Source: Castellaniella sp040276085 (lineage in GTDB: Bacteria; Pseudomonadota; Gammaproteobacteria; Burkholderiales; Burkholderiaceae_B). From it: DNA of 64,000 nucleotides. A model generated the notes under the pieces. That model worked only from the letters and a program-made list of their open reading frames with translations, had not been told where the DNA came from and searched no databases. A program made the translations under genes and the position numbers. Below, one piece after another: positions 50,058 through 58,210 of this stretch (the stretch's first letter is position 1; every line of letters begins with the position of its first letter). The stretch spans positions 124,001 to 188,000 of the forward strand of contig NZ_JBELOK010000006.1 of assembly GCF_040276085.1 (NCBI RefSeq), written 5' to 3'.

Positions 50058-51326
50058 ATGAGCAAGATCGAAGTCCGCAATATTTACAAGATTTTTGGGT
50101 CCCATCCAGATCGCTGGCTGCCAGCGGCCCGTGAAGGTCTTTCCAAAGAGGCCTTGCTCGAGCGCAGCGGCCACACCCTGGGCCTGCGTGATATCAGCCT
50201 GTCCATCAAAGAGGGTGATATCCACGTGATCATGGGTTTGTCCGGCTCGGGTAAATCCACGCTCATCCGGCATTTCAACCGCCTGATTGAACCCAGTGCG
50301 GGTCAGATCCTGGTGGATGGGGTGGATGTGGTTGGCCTTAAGCCCAAAGAGCTCGAGCGCTTTCGCCAGCAAAAAATGAGCATGGTGTTTCAGCGTTTCG
50401 GCTTGATGCCGCATCGCACGGTGCTGGATAACGCCGCCTACGGGCTGGCCGTGCAAGGCGTAAGCCGTTCGCAGCGTAATCAGCGTGCTGCCCATTGGCT
50501 CGAGCAAGTGGGGCTGAGCGGGTTTGAGGCACAATACCCTCACCAGCTATCGGGCGGGATGCAGCAACGGGTGGGCCTGGCGCGTGCGCTGGCCACGGAT
50601 GCCGAAATCCTGTTGATGGATGAGGCGTTCTCGGCACTGGATCCTCTGATCCGCCACGAGATGCAGGATCAATTGCTGGCCTTGCAGGCCCGGCTGAATA
50701 AAACCATTGTGTTTATCACGCACGATCTCGACGAAGCCCTGCGGCTGGGCAACCGCATCGCCATCCTCAAAGATGGCGAGCTTATCCAGGAAGGCACCCC
50801 CGAAGACATTCTGCTGTCTCCGGCCAATGATTACATCGAGTCTTTTCTGCAAGATGTCAATCGTGGCAAGGTACTCAATGCGTCGCACGCTTGCAACGAG
50901 CGCCCCCTGACGCTCACCATGCGCAGCAAGCCGGATCACGCCCTCGAGCGTCTGAAGGCACGGGATTACGAATACGCTGCCGTGCTGGATGGCAAGCGCC
51001 TGGCCGGAGTGTTGATGCGGGCAGATGCGCAACGTGCGGTGTCTGAAAACGCCCGGGATATCGGACGCTACATCAGTGATATGGCTTCTGTGCCCGCTTC
51101 GGCGGGCCTGGATCAGGTGCTGGCGCAGTTGCTGCAAACGCCTGCGCCTGTGGCCGTCACCGACGACGCGGGGGAATTCATCGGCGTGCTGTCACGCAGC
51201 AAGGTGGTCGAGCTGGTTACCCCGGGGCCTGGCACGGATGCGAGCGAGAGCAGTGATGCGGTGTTGGCGGATGTACCGGCCAACACTCTGCCAGAGGCCG
51301 AGTCGGCCCGACGTCCGGCGGCCTGA
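50058..51326 (+). CDS. glycine betaine/proline-type ABC transporter ATPase (ProV-like)
   Basis: 422 residues. Walker A GLSGSGKSTLIRHFNRL is near residue 64, the Q-loop MVFQRFGLMPHRTVLDNAA near 108, signature LSGGMQQRVGLARAL near 163 and Walker B ILLMDEAFSALDP near 184. A tandem CBS module follows (about 275-395). The N-terminal insertion KIFGSHPDRWLPAAREGLSKEALLERSG before the Walker A strand is typical of ProV. I take the ATG at 50058 over the frame's upstream opening inside the permease gene. The last 30 residues are variable. Confidence 0.93.
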   Translation: MSKIEVRNIYKIFGSHPDRWLPAAREGLSKEALLERSGHTLGLRDISLSIKEGDIHVIMGLSGSGKSTLIRHFNRLIEPSAGQILVDGVDVVGLKPKELERFRQQKMSMVFQRFGLMPHRTVLDNAAYGLAVQGVSRSQRNQRAAHWLEQVGLSGFEAQYPHQLSGGMQQRVGLARALATDAEILLMDEAFSALDPLIRHEMQDQLLALQARLNKTIVFITHDLDEALRLGNRIAILKDGELIQEGTPEDILLSPANDYIESFLQDVNRGKVLNASHACNERPLTLTMRSKPDHALERLKARDYEYAAVLDGKRLAGVLMRADAQRAVSENARDIGRYISDMASVPASAGLDQVLAQLLQTPAPVAVTDDAGEFIGVLSRSKVVELVTPGPGTDASESSDAVLADVPANTLPEAESARRPAA

Positions 51327-51350
51327 CAGCCGCTGCCCTGTTGATAGGCT

Positions 51351-51367
51351 GGGGTCGGCAAGACCCC
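51351..51367. terminator. hairpin between convergent genes
   Basis: GGGGTC and GACCCC, perfect 6-bp arms with a 5-base loop, lie between the ProV stop and the MATE stop. There is no uridine run, so termination here is only possible. Confidence 0.35.
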
Positions 51368-51391
51368 GTCTGGCGAGTATCAAGCCGGGGT

Positions 51392-52804
51392 TTACGTTGG
51401 TTTGATACCTGCACGGCGGCGCTGCTGACGCAGCACGTGGCCGTACCAGCCAAACAGCAATAGGGCGGTCAGTGCCAAGCCTGCCATGGCCATGATCCAC
51501 ATGGTGGCGGTGCCCACCGGGGCGCCCGGCATAAACCAGGCAGCCACCGGTGCCAGGGCACCGGCCTGGGGCCCATAGCCCAGCCACCAGCCGCCAATCA
51601 GGCCCAAGCCGGTCAGTGCCGTGATTTGCAAGATCAGCGGCACCATGGCAATTTTGTATGCCCGCAAAATGTAGGCGCTGATGCAGTGCATGGCATCACA
51701 AAAGTGAAACCACGGCGCAATTTGCAACAGCGTCAGGGCAATCAGCGCCACCTGGGTGTCGCTGGTATAGGCATACACAATTGGCTTTTGCGCCACGATC
51801 AGCAGCAGGTTGGTGATCAGGGCGCCGGCCAGCACCAGCCCAACGCCGTGCAGGCCGGTTTGCCGGGCAGTGGCCAGTTGATGCGCGCCCACTGCCTGTG
51901 CGGTCAGTGAGGCCGTGGCAAGGCTGAGTGACATGGGCAGCATGTAGCACAGCGCGATCAGATTGGCCAGGATCTGCTGGGCGCCACTGGCATAGATGCC
52001 GTCGCGCGCCACCAGTAGCGCCATGAAACTGAAGGCACACACCTCTATCAAATAAGAGCCTCCCATGGGCAGGCCCAGGCGCAGCAGTTCTTTTTGGTCC
52101 AGCCATCGAGGCCGGCTGACGCGCAGCAGCAACTGGTGAAATGCTGGCTGGTGCCGGATCATCCAGAACCCGGCAGCCAGCATCATCCAGCTGACCACCA
52201 AGGTAGAGAGGCCTGCGCCCACCGCGCCCAGTGGTGCGACACCCAGGCCACCAAAAATAAACCAGAGGTTGAAGCCCAGCTTGAAGACGATGCTGCCCAG
52301 GTTGATGATCATCACCCCGCGCGTGTGCGAGATGGCAGTGGCCATGGCGTAGATAGTGCGAAACAGCAAGGCGGCCGGCAGTGCGGCTGCCAGGGCCATC
52401 AGATAGCCCGCTACCCGCTCTCTGACAGCAGGTTCGATGTTGCCTGAGAGCGACAGCCAGATATCCGGAAACATCAGTGTGGCACTGCCCAGCACTGATA
52501 ATGCCAGGGCCAGCCAGACGCCTTGGCCCCAGGCGGCACCCGCTTGGGGCAACCGTCCGGCACCAAAATGCTGGGCAATGATGGGGATCAGGGCGTGCAC
52601 CACGCCCATCAGGCCAATAAATACGGTGATGTAGATGGATGCGCCCAAGGCCATCGCTTGCAGATCGATGGCGTCGGTGTGTCCCACCATGGCGGTGTCC
52701 AGCACCGCAAAAATGATGCCGGCCCAGGCGCTGATCAGAATGGGCCAGGATTGCTGGGCAATCGTGCGCCAGGGCGCCGGGCGGGCAACAGAGGCAGAAG
52801 CCAT
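51392..52804 (-). CDS. MATE family multidrug/sodium antiporter
   Basis: 470 residues with about 12 hydrophobic segments. The first repeat starts IAQQSWPILISAWAGIIFAVLDTAMVGHTD and the second near residue 240 (LDQKELLRLGLPMGGSYLIEVCAFSF), the MATE internal duplication. NorM/MdtK-like proteins export cationic drugs in exchange for Na+ or H+. I use the ATG at 52804 because the upstream extension overlaps the next gene. Substrate unknown. The C-terminus (LRQQRRRAGIKPT) is basic. Confidence 0.9.
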   Translation of the reverse strand: MASASVARPAPWRTIAQQSWPILISAWAGIIFAVLDTAMVGHTDAIDLQAMALGASIYITVFIGLMGVVHALIPIIAQHFGAGRLPQAGAAWGQGVWLALALSVLGSATLMFPDIWLSLSGNIEPAVRERVAGYLMALAAALPAALLFRTIYAMATAISHTRGVMIINLGSIVFKLGFNLWFIFGGLGVAPLGAVGAGLSTLVVSWMMLAAGFWMIRHQPAFHQLLLRVSRPRWLDQKELLRLGLPMGGSYLIEVCAFSFMALLVARDGIYASGAQQILANLIALCYMLPMSLSLATASLTAQAVGAHQLATARQTGLHGVGLVLAGALITNLLLIVAQKPIVYAYTSDTQVALIALTLLQIAPWFHFCDAMHCISAYILRAYKIAMVPLILQITALTGLGLIGGWWLGYGPQAGALAPVAAWFMPGAPVGTATMWIMAMAGLALTALLLFGWYGHVLRQQRRRAGIKPT

Positions 52805-52833
52805 GGGGGCAGGGGTGTCCGGGCTGGGGAGTG

Positions 52834-54588
52834 TCAGGGGGCTGGTGTAATCCGCACTAGCCGGAACATCTCGTGGCGGTCTGGGCCACGACGCCCTTGC
52901 CACAGGATATGGTGACCGGCAGGCGAAGGTTGGTCGGCCTCGCCGGAGTCGATATCCAGTTGTTGCAACAGCAGGGGGCATTCGCCGTCAAAGGTGAATT
53001 CGATCTGGTTAAAGACCAAAAAGGATGCCCGTTGACCGCTGCCCAGGCCCTGTGTACGAATGCATTCGCCAGGCTCGCGGGATTGTTCCAGGGCGTGGGC
53101 CAGGGATGCAGAGACCCCGCGGTAGCTGCGCACGTAATCGAGGGCAGGCATCCAGAGGGTGGCCAGCAGCAGCCAGGTGGTGAGCAAGCCACCTGCAGAC
53201 AAGACTGTCCCGCGCCACAGGCCGGCCGGATGGTTGCGCAGGCGCCAGCGCACCAGTGCAATCCAGCCCAGCGTGCCCAGTATGGCGATGGCGGTAGCCG
53301 GCCAGGCGACGTGAATATGGATGCCGGCTGTCTGGCGTGCAATATTGGCGGAGATCTGTGCCGGCCAGCCGCTTTGCAGGGCAATCCAGCCCAGCCACAC
53401 CGTGGCTGCCGTGAGTGAAAAGCACATCATGGCAAACCAATCGAGGGTGTTGACGACGCCACGGCGCAGCGTAGGTAGTGCAAAGGCAGCCAGGACGGCG
53501 CTGGGCACGGCCAGTGTGCTGTATTCGGGCTCGAAGGGGTCGCTGCTGGCCAGCAACACCAGCAAGGCGCCCAGGGCAAAGCTTAGGGGAATGCGCATGT
53601 GTGGTGCGGCAAACCAGTCGCGCCAGCGCCAAAGGGCCAGCAGGGCCAACGGCCAGGTGGGCCATAAAAACCAGGGCAGATCGCGGGCAATGTTGAGCCA
53701 GGCCCGGGCGCTGGGCCAACTGAAGGCGTCTTCAGACCAGATCAGCCAGCTGCTTGTCCAATAGGGGCCAAACGTGCGGGCCGGAATCCACCAAAGCAGG
53801 ATCAGGCTGCCTGCAATCAGGGCGCTGACAAACAGCCATTTTTTAATATGTGCCAGAGGGCCGCCGGGCAGCAGGATAAAAACCGTGGCCAGCATCAGTG
53901 GCAGGCTGCCCAGCCAGCCGCGGGCCAAAAATCCGGCACCGATCGCCACCCCCAGGGTGATGGCTCCGGAAACAGGATGATCGAGCATGCGGGCGACTGC
54001 GTAGAAGGCGAGGGCCTGGCAGGCAATGACGGCGGGCACCTCGGAGGTCTCGTGCATGCGCCAGATGATGCCGACCGTGGCCACAATCAGCAGCAGCGCC
54101 GCATCGGCCAGCATCCGGCCATAATCGCGCTCGTTGGGCTCGCCACCAAAGGGCAGGGCCAACGGCTGTGCTTCGCGCCTGCGTCCCAGCAGATAGGTGC
54201 CATACCAGATGGAGCTGGCAAGAATGGCAAACCAGAGAATATTGGGCAGGCGCGAGGCGATGATCGCGGCGTTGAGCGGGGTAAAAAAGATTTCTAGCAA
54301 AGGGCGCAAGAGCGCAATAAACGTAGCGCCCACCCAGGTAACCAATGGCCCGTCTTGTGCCTGTGCCAGGTGCCCCACCTGAGGCAGCAGCCAGGCGTGT
54401 GCTTGTCCTGACAGCGCGGTGAGCATTGTCGCCAGGCCCGTGACGTCGTCGGTTTTCCAGGGATCACGGTAAAACAGGCCGGCCAAAATGTAAATCAGCC
54501 CCACCGACACCAGAATGAGCCGGGGCAATTTTGCGGCTGCGGTGGCCGTCAGCCGGGCAGGCGTGGATTGCGGTGGGTCGGTGCGCAC
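52834..54588 (-). CDS. ArnT/GT39-like membrane glycosyltransferase homologue
   Basis: 584 residues with about 11-12 hydrophobic segments. The first periplasmic loop RDPWKTDDVTGLATMLTAL resembles the position of the acidic catalytic loop in GT39/ArnT and PMT-type transferases. A soluble C-terminal domain of about 120 residues follows the last helix (VRSYRGVSASLAHALEQ onward). Such proteins transfer sugars from lipid carriers to lipid A or proteins in the periplasm. No polyprenyl-sugar synthesis genes are nearby, so donor and acceptor are unknown. It precedes the MATE gene by 29 bases. Confidence 0.72.
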   Translation of the reverse strand: MRTDPPQSTPARLTATAAAKLPRLILVSVGLIYILAGLFYRDPWKTDDVTGLATMLTALSGQAHAWLLPQVGHLAQAQDGPLVTWVGATFIALLRPLLEIFFTPLNAAIIASRLPNILWFAILASSIWYGTYLLGRRREAQPLALPFGGEPNERDYGRMLADAALLLIVATVGIIWRMHETSEVPAVIACQALAFYAVARMLDHPVSGAITLGVAIGAGFLARGWLGSLPLMLATVFILLPGGPLAHIKKWLFVSALIAGSLILLWWIPARTFGPYWTSSWLIWSEDAFSWPSARAWLNIARDLPWFLWPTWPLALLALWRWRDWFAAPHMRIPLSFALGALLVLLASSDPFEPEYSTLAVPSAVLAAFALPTLRRGVVNTLDWFAMMCFSLTAATVWLGWIALQSGWPAQISANIARQTAGIHIHVAWPATAIAILGTLGWIALVRWRLRNHPAGLWRGTVLSAGGLLTTWLLLATLWMPALDYVRSYRGVSASLAHALEQSREPGECIRTQGLGSGQRASFLVFNQIEFTFDGECPLLLQQLDIDSGEADQPSPAGHHILWQGRRGPDRHEMFRLVRITPAP

Positions 54589-54630
54589 GGGGTCAGCCAG
54601 AAGGTTGGAGCATGAGGCTCATGTTAAATG

Positions 54631-54656
54631 AAAAAGGCAGCCAGACGGCTGCCTTT
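54631..54656 (-). terminator. rho-independent terminator after rpmE2
   Basis: AAAGGCAGCC (54633-54642) pairs with GGCTGCCTTT (54647-54656) around a 4-base loop; on the minus strand TTTTT follows. It is 60 bases after the rpmE2 stop. Confidence 0.9.
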
Positions 54657-54716
54657 GTGGCATTGTACGGAGATGCACATAGTGTGCGCCGCCGTACAGG
54701 CCGATGCGTGGACGGG

Positions 54717-54977
54717 TTATTTTTTAACCGTGCCAGCAGTACGGGCAAAACGGGCGCGGAATTTCTCGACGCGGCCGGTTTCGACGATACGCGTTTGTGC
54801 GCCCGTGTAAAAGGGGTGCGATTCGGAGGTGACGTCGCACTTGAACAGCGGGTACGTCTTGCCGTCGATTTCGGTGGTTTCGCGGGAGTTCAAGGACGAA
54901 CGGGAAATAAACGTGTTACCCGTTTGCTGGTCCAGAAACGCAACCTCGCGGTATTCGGGGTGGATGCCTTCTTTCAT
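54717..54977 (-). CDS. rpmE2: 50S ribosomal protein L31 type B
   Basis: 86 residues from the ATG at 54977 (MKEGIHPEYREVAFLD). It contains TFISRSSLNSRET and SHPFYTGAQTRIVETGRVEKF, the L31 core. It has a single cysteine (FKCDVTS), so it is the zinc-independent C-minus form used by many betaproteobacteria as their standard L31. The frame continues upstream without conservation. A perfect repeat CAAGG-TTTAG-CCTTG lies 77-91 bases upstream (55054-55068), next to a TAGAAT-type -10 on the minus strand. Confidence 0.95.
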   Translation of the reverse strand: MKEGIHPEYREVAFLDQQTGNTFISRSSLNSRETTEIDGKTYPLFKCDVTSESHPFYTGAQTRIVETGRVEKFRARFARTAGTVKK

Positions 54978-55083
54978 GGTGATATCCGTAAGTGTGGTGG
55001 GGTCGCCAGCCAGACGGATGTGATCGCTCACATCAAGATCCTGGCAACGTATCCAAGGTTTAGCCTTGCATTCTACCATTGTT

Positions 55084-55761
55084 TTATAGTTGCCCGCGTT
55101 CCGCCAAAGAGACAACATCTGTGGCCCCCACCACCAGGTGGTCAAGCAGGCGTACGTCCACCAGGGCCAGTGCCTGCTTGAGCTGGCGCGTCAGGGCGAT
55201 ATCGGCCGGGCTGGGTTCGGACAGGCCTGAGGGATGGTTATGCGCAATGATCAGGGCGGCCGCATGGTGCTGCAGGGCGGATTTGACGAGTTCACGAGGG
55301 TACACCGAGGCGTGCGACAGCGTGCCTTTGGCCACTTCAACGCAGTCGATCAGGCGCAGTTGCGTGTCCAGAAACAGGCCGATGCAATGCTCGATCCTCA
55401 GGTGGGCCAGGCGCATCGCACAAAATTGCTTTACCTGGTTGGGCTGATTAAGTGCCCGGCCGTTGCGCAGAGGCTCTTCCAGCGCCCTGCGCCCAAGCTC
55501 CTGTACCGCCAGAAGCTCGCAGGTCTTGGCAGCCCCCAGGCCGGGAAAAGCTAGCAGGGCAGTTGTTTCTGCCGACAGCAGACGGCGCAGCCCGCCGAAG
55601 TGCTCGATCAGGTCATGGGCCATGCTGACCGCCGACCGTCCGCGTGTGCCGGTGCGCAGCAAGACTGCCAGCAGCTCCGGGGAAGTCAGGGACTGTACAC
55701 CGTGCCGCAACAGGCGTTCGCGCGGACGCTCGTTGCAGGGGGATTGGCTGTCTTGTGGCAT
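55084..55761 (-). CDS. radC: RadC/JAB domain protein
   Basis: 225 residues, the usual size. The N-terminal helix-hairpin-helix region includes ERLLRHGVQSLTSPELLAVLLRTG and LLAFPGLGAAKTCELLA. The C-terminal JAMM/MPN metal site is complete: the His-x-His in IIAHNHPSGLSEPSPADIALT (about residues 172-192) and the Asp after it. RadC was named for a supposed recombination role that was later withdrawn; the present function is unclear. I took the second of two adjacent ATGs because AAGG is 6 bases before it. It is divergent from the FKBP gene. Confidence 0.93.
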   Translation of the reverse strand: MPQDSQSPCNERPRERLLRHGVQSLTSPELLAVLLRTGTRGRSAVSMAHDLIEHFGGLRRLLSAETTALLAFPGLGAAKTCELLAVQELGRRALEEPLRNGRALNQPNQVKQFCAMRLAHLRIEHCIGLFLDTQLRLIDCVEVAKGTLSHASVYPRELVKSALQHHAAALIIAHNHPSGLSEPSPADIALTRQLKQALALVDVRLLDHLVVGATDVVSLAERGQL

Positions 55762-55806
55762 CATTGACCTTAAACTATCAAAGTTTGATTTATTGGGTGA
55801 TCCATT

Positions 55807-56277
55807 TTGACCTCTTCCAACGACGTGGCACATGTTCATGCAGACTCTTATGTCACGCTGCACTATCGTATCGAGCCGCTTTCGGGGCCTGCGGCCGGCA
55901 CCGCTTTTGCGGATACCTTCCTGGATCGCCCCGCCACCCTGCAGATGGGGATGGGGCAGTGGGCGCCTGGGCTCGAAGCCATCCTGATCGGCCAGCCCGA
56001 GGGCGCGCACTTTACCCAGGATGTGCCTGCGGCACAGGCCTACGGCGAGCGAAATCCCGAACTCCTGCGCTGGATTTCCCACGATGAAATGGTTCGTAAT
56101 GCACCGCCCGACACCGTCTTCGAGGCCGGTGATCTCATCGAGTTCGTCGCGCCCAATGGCGGGCGATACTCCGGGGTGCTCAAAACATTAGAGGGCGATT
56201 CGGCCCTGTTTGATTTCAACCATCCGCTGGCGGGCGTCGACTTGCAGGTTGAGGTTCGTATTTTGGGGGTTTTGTGA
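55807..56277 (+). CDS. FKBP-type peptidyl-prolyl isomerase (SlpA/FkpB-like)
   Basis: 156 residues. The FKBP core carries DSYVTLHYRIE at the start, TFLDRPATLQMGMGQWAPGLEAILIG in the SlyD/FkpB-type arrangement and an inserted IF domain (about 70-125). The start is a TTG with GGTGA 8 bases upstream; no better ATG exists before the fold. The following ispH starts at the stop of this gene, and the fkpB-ispH pairing is known in enterobacteria, which supports the identity. It acts as a cytoplasmic prolyl isomerase and chaperone. Confidence 0.88.
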   Translation: MTSSNDVAHVHADSYVTLHYRIEPLSGPAAGTAFADTFLDRPATLQMGMGQWAPGLEAILIGQPEGAHFTQDVPAAQAYGERNPELLRWISHDEMVRNAPPDTVFEAGDLIEFVAPNGGRYSGVLKTLEGDSALFDFNHPLAGVDLQVEVRILGVL

Positions 56278-57251
56278 TGTCTGATTCCACCGACAAACTT
56301 GCCCTGGAGGCTGCTCCCGAGGTTGTGCTGGCACAGCCTCGCGGGTTTTGTGCCGGTGTCGACCGTGCCATTGACATCGTCGAGCGGGCGCTCGAGATTC
56401 ACGGTGCGCCCATTTACGTGCGCCACGAGATCGTGCATAACCGTTACGTGGTCGAAGACCTCCGTGCCAAGGGGGCGGTGTTTATCGACGAGCTCGAAGA
56501 CGCACCGACCGGGGCAATCGTTATTTTTTCGGCACACGGGGTTTCCCGTGCCGTGCGCACCGAGGCCCAGGATCGCGGCCAACGCATTTTTGATGCCACA
56601 TGCCCGCTGGTTACCAAAGTGCACGTCGAAGTCGCCCGCATGCGTAAAGAAGGCCGCGAGGTCATCATGATCGGCCACAGGGGGCACCCCGAGGTCGAAG
56701 GCACCCTGGGTCAGGCCGACGAGGGCATGTACCTGGTTGAAACCATCGAGGACGTTCAGGCCTTGCAGGTGCGCAATCCCCAACATCTGGCGTTTGTCAC
56801 CCAAACCACCTTGTCCATCGACGACGCTGCGCAGGTGGCGAATGCCCTGCGCACGCGGTTTCCGGGGATCACCGAGCCCAAAAAGGGCGATATCTGCTAT
56901 GCCACGCAAAATCGCCAGGATGCCGTGCGCGTCATGGCGCCGCAGTGCGATCTGGTGCTGGTGGTGGGCAGCCCCAACAGTTCCAACTCCAATCGCTTGC
57001 GCGAAGTTGCAGAGCGCAAAGGGGTGACGGCGTACTTGCTGGATTCGCCCGATATGATCCAGCCCGAGTGGCTGCGGGATGCGCGTCGTGTGGGCGTCAC
57101 GGCCGGTGCCTCGGCACCCGAGGCACTTGTGCAGCAGGTGCTTGGTCGCCTGCGCGAACTCGGCGTGCGCTCGGTGCGGCCACTCGATGGTATCCGCGAG
57201 CAAGTGTCCTTTCCGCTACCCCGAGAACTCTCGCGCAAGCACTCTGCCTGA
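56277..57251 (+). CDS. ispH: 4-hydroxy-3-methylbut-2-enyl diphosphate reductase
   Basis: 324 residues. IspH makes IPP and DMAPP in the last step of the methylerythritol phosphate pathway. Three iron-sulfur cysteines are visible: PRGFCAGVDRA near residue 25, FDATCPLVTKVHVE near 110 and GDICYATQNRQ near 207. HGVSRAV and SPNSSNSNRL are also conserved. The ATG shares its A with the TGA of the isomerase gene; a GTG three bases earlier is also possible. The next gene starts 74 bases on. Confidence 0.96.
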   Translation: MSDSTDKLALEAAPEVVLAQPRGFCAGVDRAIDIVERALEIHGAPIYVRHEIVHNRYVVEDLRAKGAVFIDELEDAPTGAIVIFSAHGVSRAVRTEAQDRGQRIFDATCPLVTKVHVEVARMRKEGREVIMIGHRGHPEVEGTLGQADEGMYLVETIEDVQALQVRNPQHLAFVTQTTLSIDDAAQVANALRTRFPGITEPKKGDICYATQNRQDAVRVMAPQCDLVLVVGSPNSSNSNRLREVAERKGVTAYLLDSPDMIQPEWLRDARRVGVTAGASAPEALVQQVLGRLRELGVRSVRPLDGIREQVSFPLPRELSRKHSA

Positions 57252-57325
57252 GCAGCAGATATCCGGGTAACAGCCAAGGCAGGCAAGGCCGGCCCGTCCG
57301 TACAGATTTCAGCAGGAGACTCCCC

Positions 57326-58210
57326 ATGAAAATCGGATTTTGCGGCCTGGGCCGAATGGGCGTACCCATGGTGCGGCGCCTTTTGCAGGCAGGCCACCAG
57401 GTGCATGTCTGGAACCGCTCGCCCGGCCCGGCCCAAACGCTGGCTGCCGAAGGCGCCATCGTGTGCCCCACGCCACAGGCGCTGGCCGATGCCTGTGAAT
57501 ACGTGGCCCTGTGCCTGTTTGATGCCGCTGCCGTCGAGGCTGTGGTGTTTGGCCAAGCCGGCCTGGCGCAGTCTGCCCATTTGGCTGCGATTGTTGATCA
57601 TTCTTCGATCCCGCCAGACGCTACCCGGCTTTTTGCCCAGCGCCTGCAAGCGGCCAATGGGGCCCAGTGGCTGGATGCGCCGGTATCGGGCGGCACCGGT
57701 GGTGCGGCAGCCGGCACACTTGCCGTGATGGCTGGTGGCCCGGTGCAACTATGTGATCACCTCAAACCGGTGTTGTCAGCCTACGCACATCGCGTCACCC
57801 ATATGGGGCCGGTGGGCGCAGGGCAGGTCAGCAAGTTGTGCAATCAGGCCATCGTCACCACCACATTGGCGGCAATCGCCGAAGCCATTGCCCTGGCCCG
57901 CGAGGCCGGAGTGGATGCTTCCCGTCTGTCCGAGGCACTCCAGGGTGGTTGGGCCGATTCCACCCTGCTGCAGATTTTTGTGCCACGCATGACCCAACCC
58001 CCACCGGCGCCGCAAGCCAGCCTGGACACCCTGGTTAAAGACCTCAATACGGTGGCGGCACTTGCCCAGGCGCAGGGCACTGCCATGCCGGTGGTATCTG
58101 CCGTGGGGCAGGCCTGGCGCATGGCCAGCCGGCAGGGGCTGGGTGCGGCCGATGCGTCCCAACTGATTCGTCTGTACGATATGCAGTCCAACACGGGAGA
58201 CTCTGCATGA
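57326..58210 (+). CDS. beta-hydroxyacid dehydrogenase family oxidoreductase
   Basis: 294 residues, 3-hydroxyisobutyrate dehydrogenase-like. The Rossmann motif GFCGLGRMGVPMVRRLLQAGHQVHVWNR starts at residue 4. The Arg after HVWN suggests NADP preference. DAPVSGGTGGAAAGTLAVMAGG and the catalytic lysine in GQVSKLCNQAI (about residue 172) follow. Substrate may be 3-hydroxyisobutyrate, tartronate semialdehyde or succinic semialdehyde; not resolvable here. The ATG follows AGCAGGAGAC. Its stop overlaps the next start by 4 bases. Confidence 0.9.
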   Translation: MKIGFCGLGRMGVPMVRRLLQAGHQVHVWNRSPGPAQTLAAEGAIVCPTPQALADACEYVALCLFDAAAVEAVVFGQAGLAQSAHLAAIVDHSSIPPDATRLFAQRLQAANGAQWLDAPVSGGTGGAAAGTLAVMAGGPVQLCDHLKPVLSAYAHRVTHMGPVGAGQVSKLCNQAIVTTTLAAIAEAIALAREAGVDASRLSEALQGGWADSTLLQIFVPRMTQPPPAPQASLDTLVKDLNTVAALAQAQGTAMPVVSAVGQAWRMASRQGLGAADASQLIRLYDMQSNTGDSA

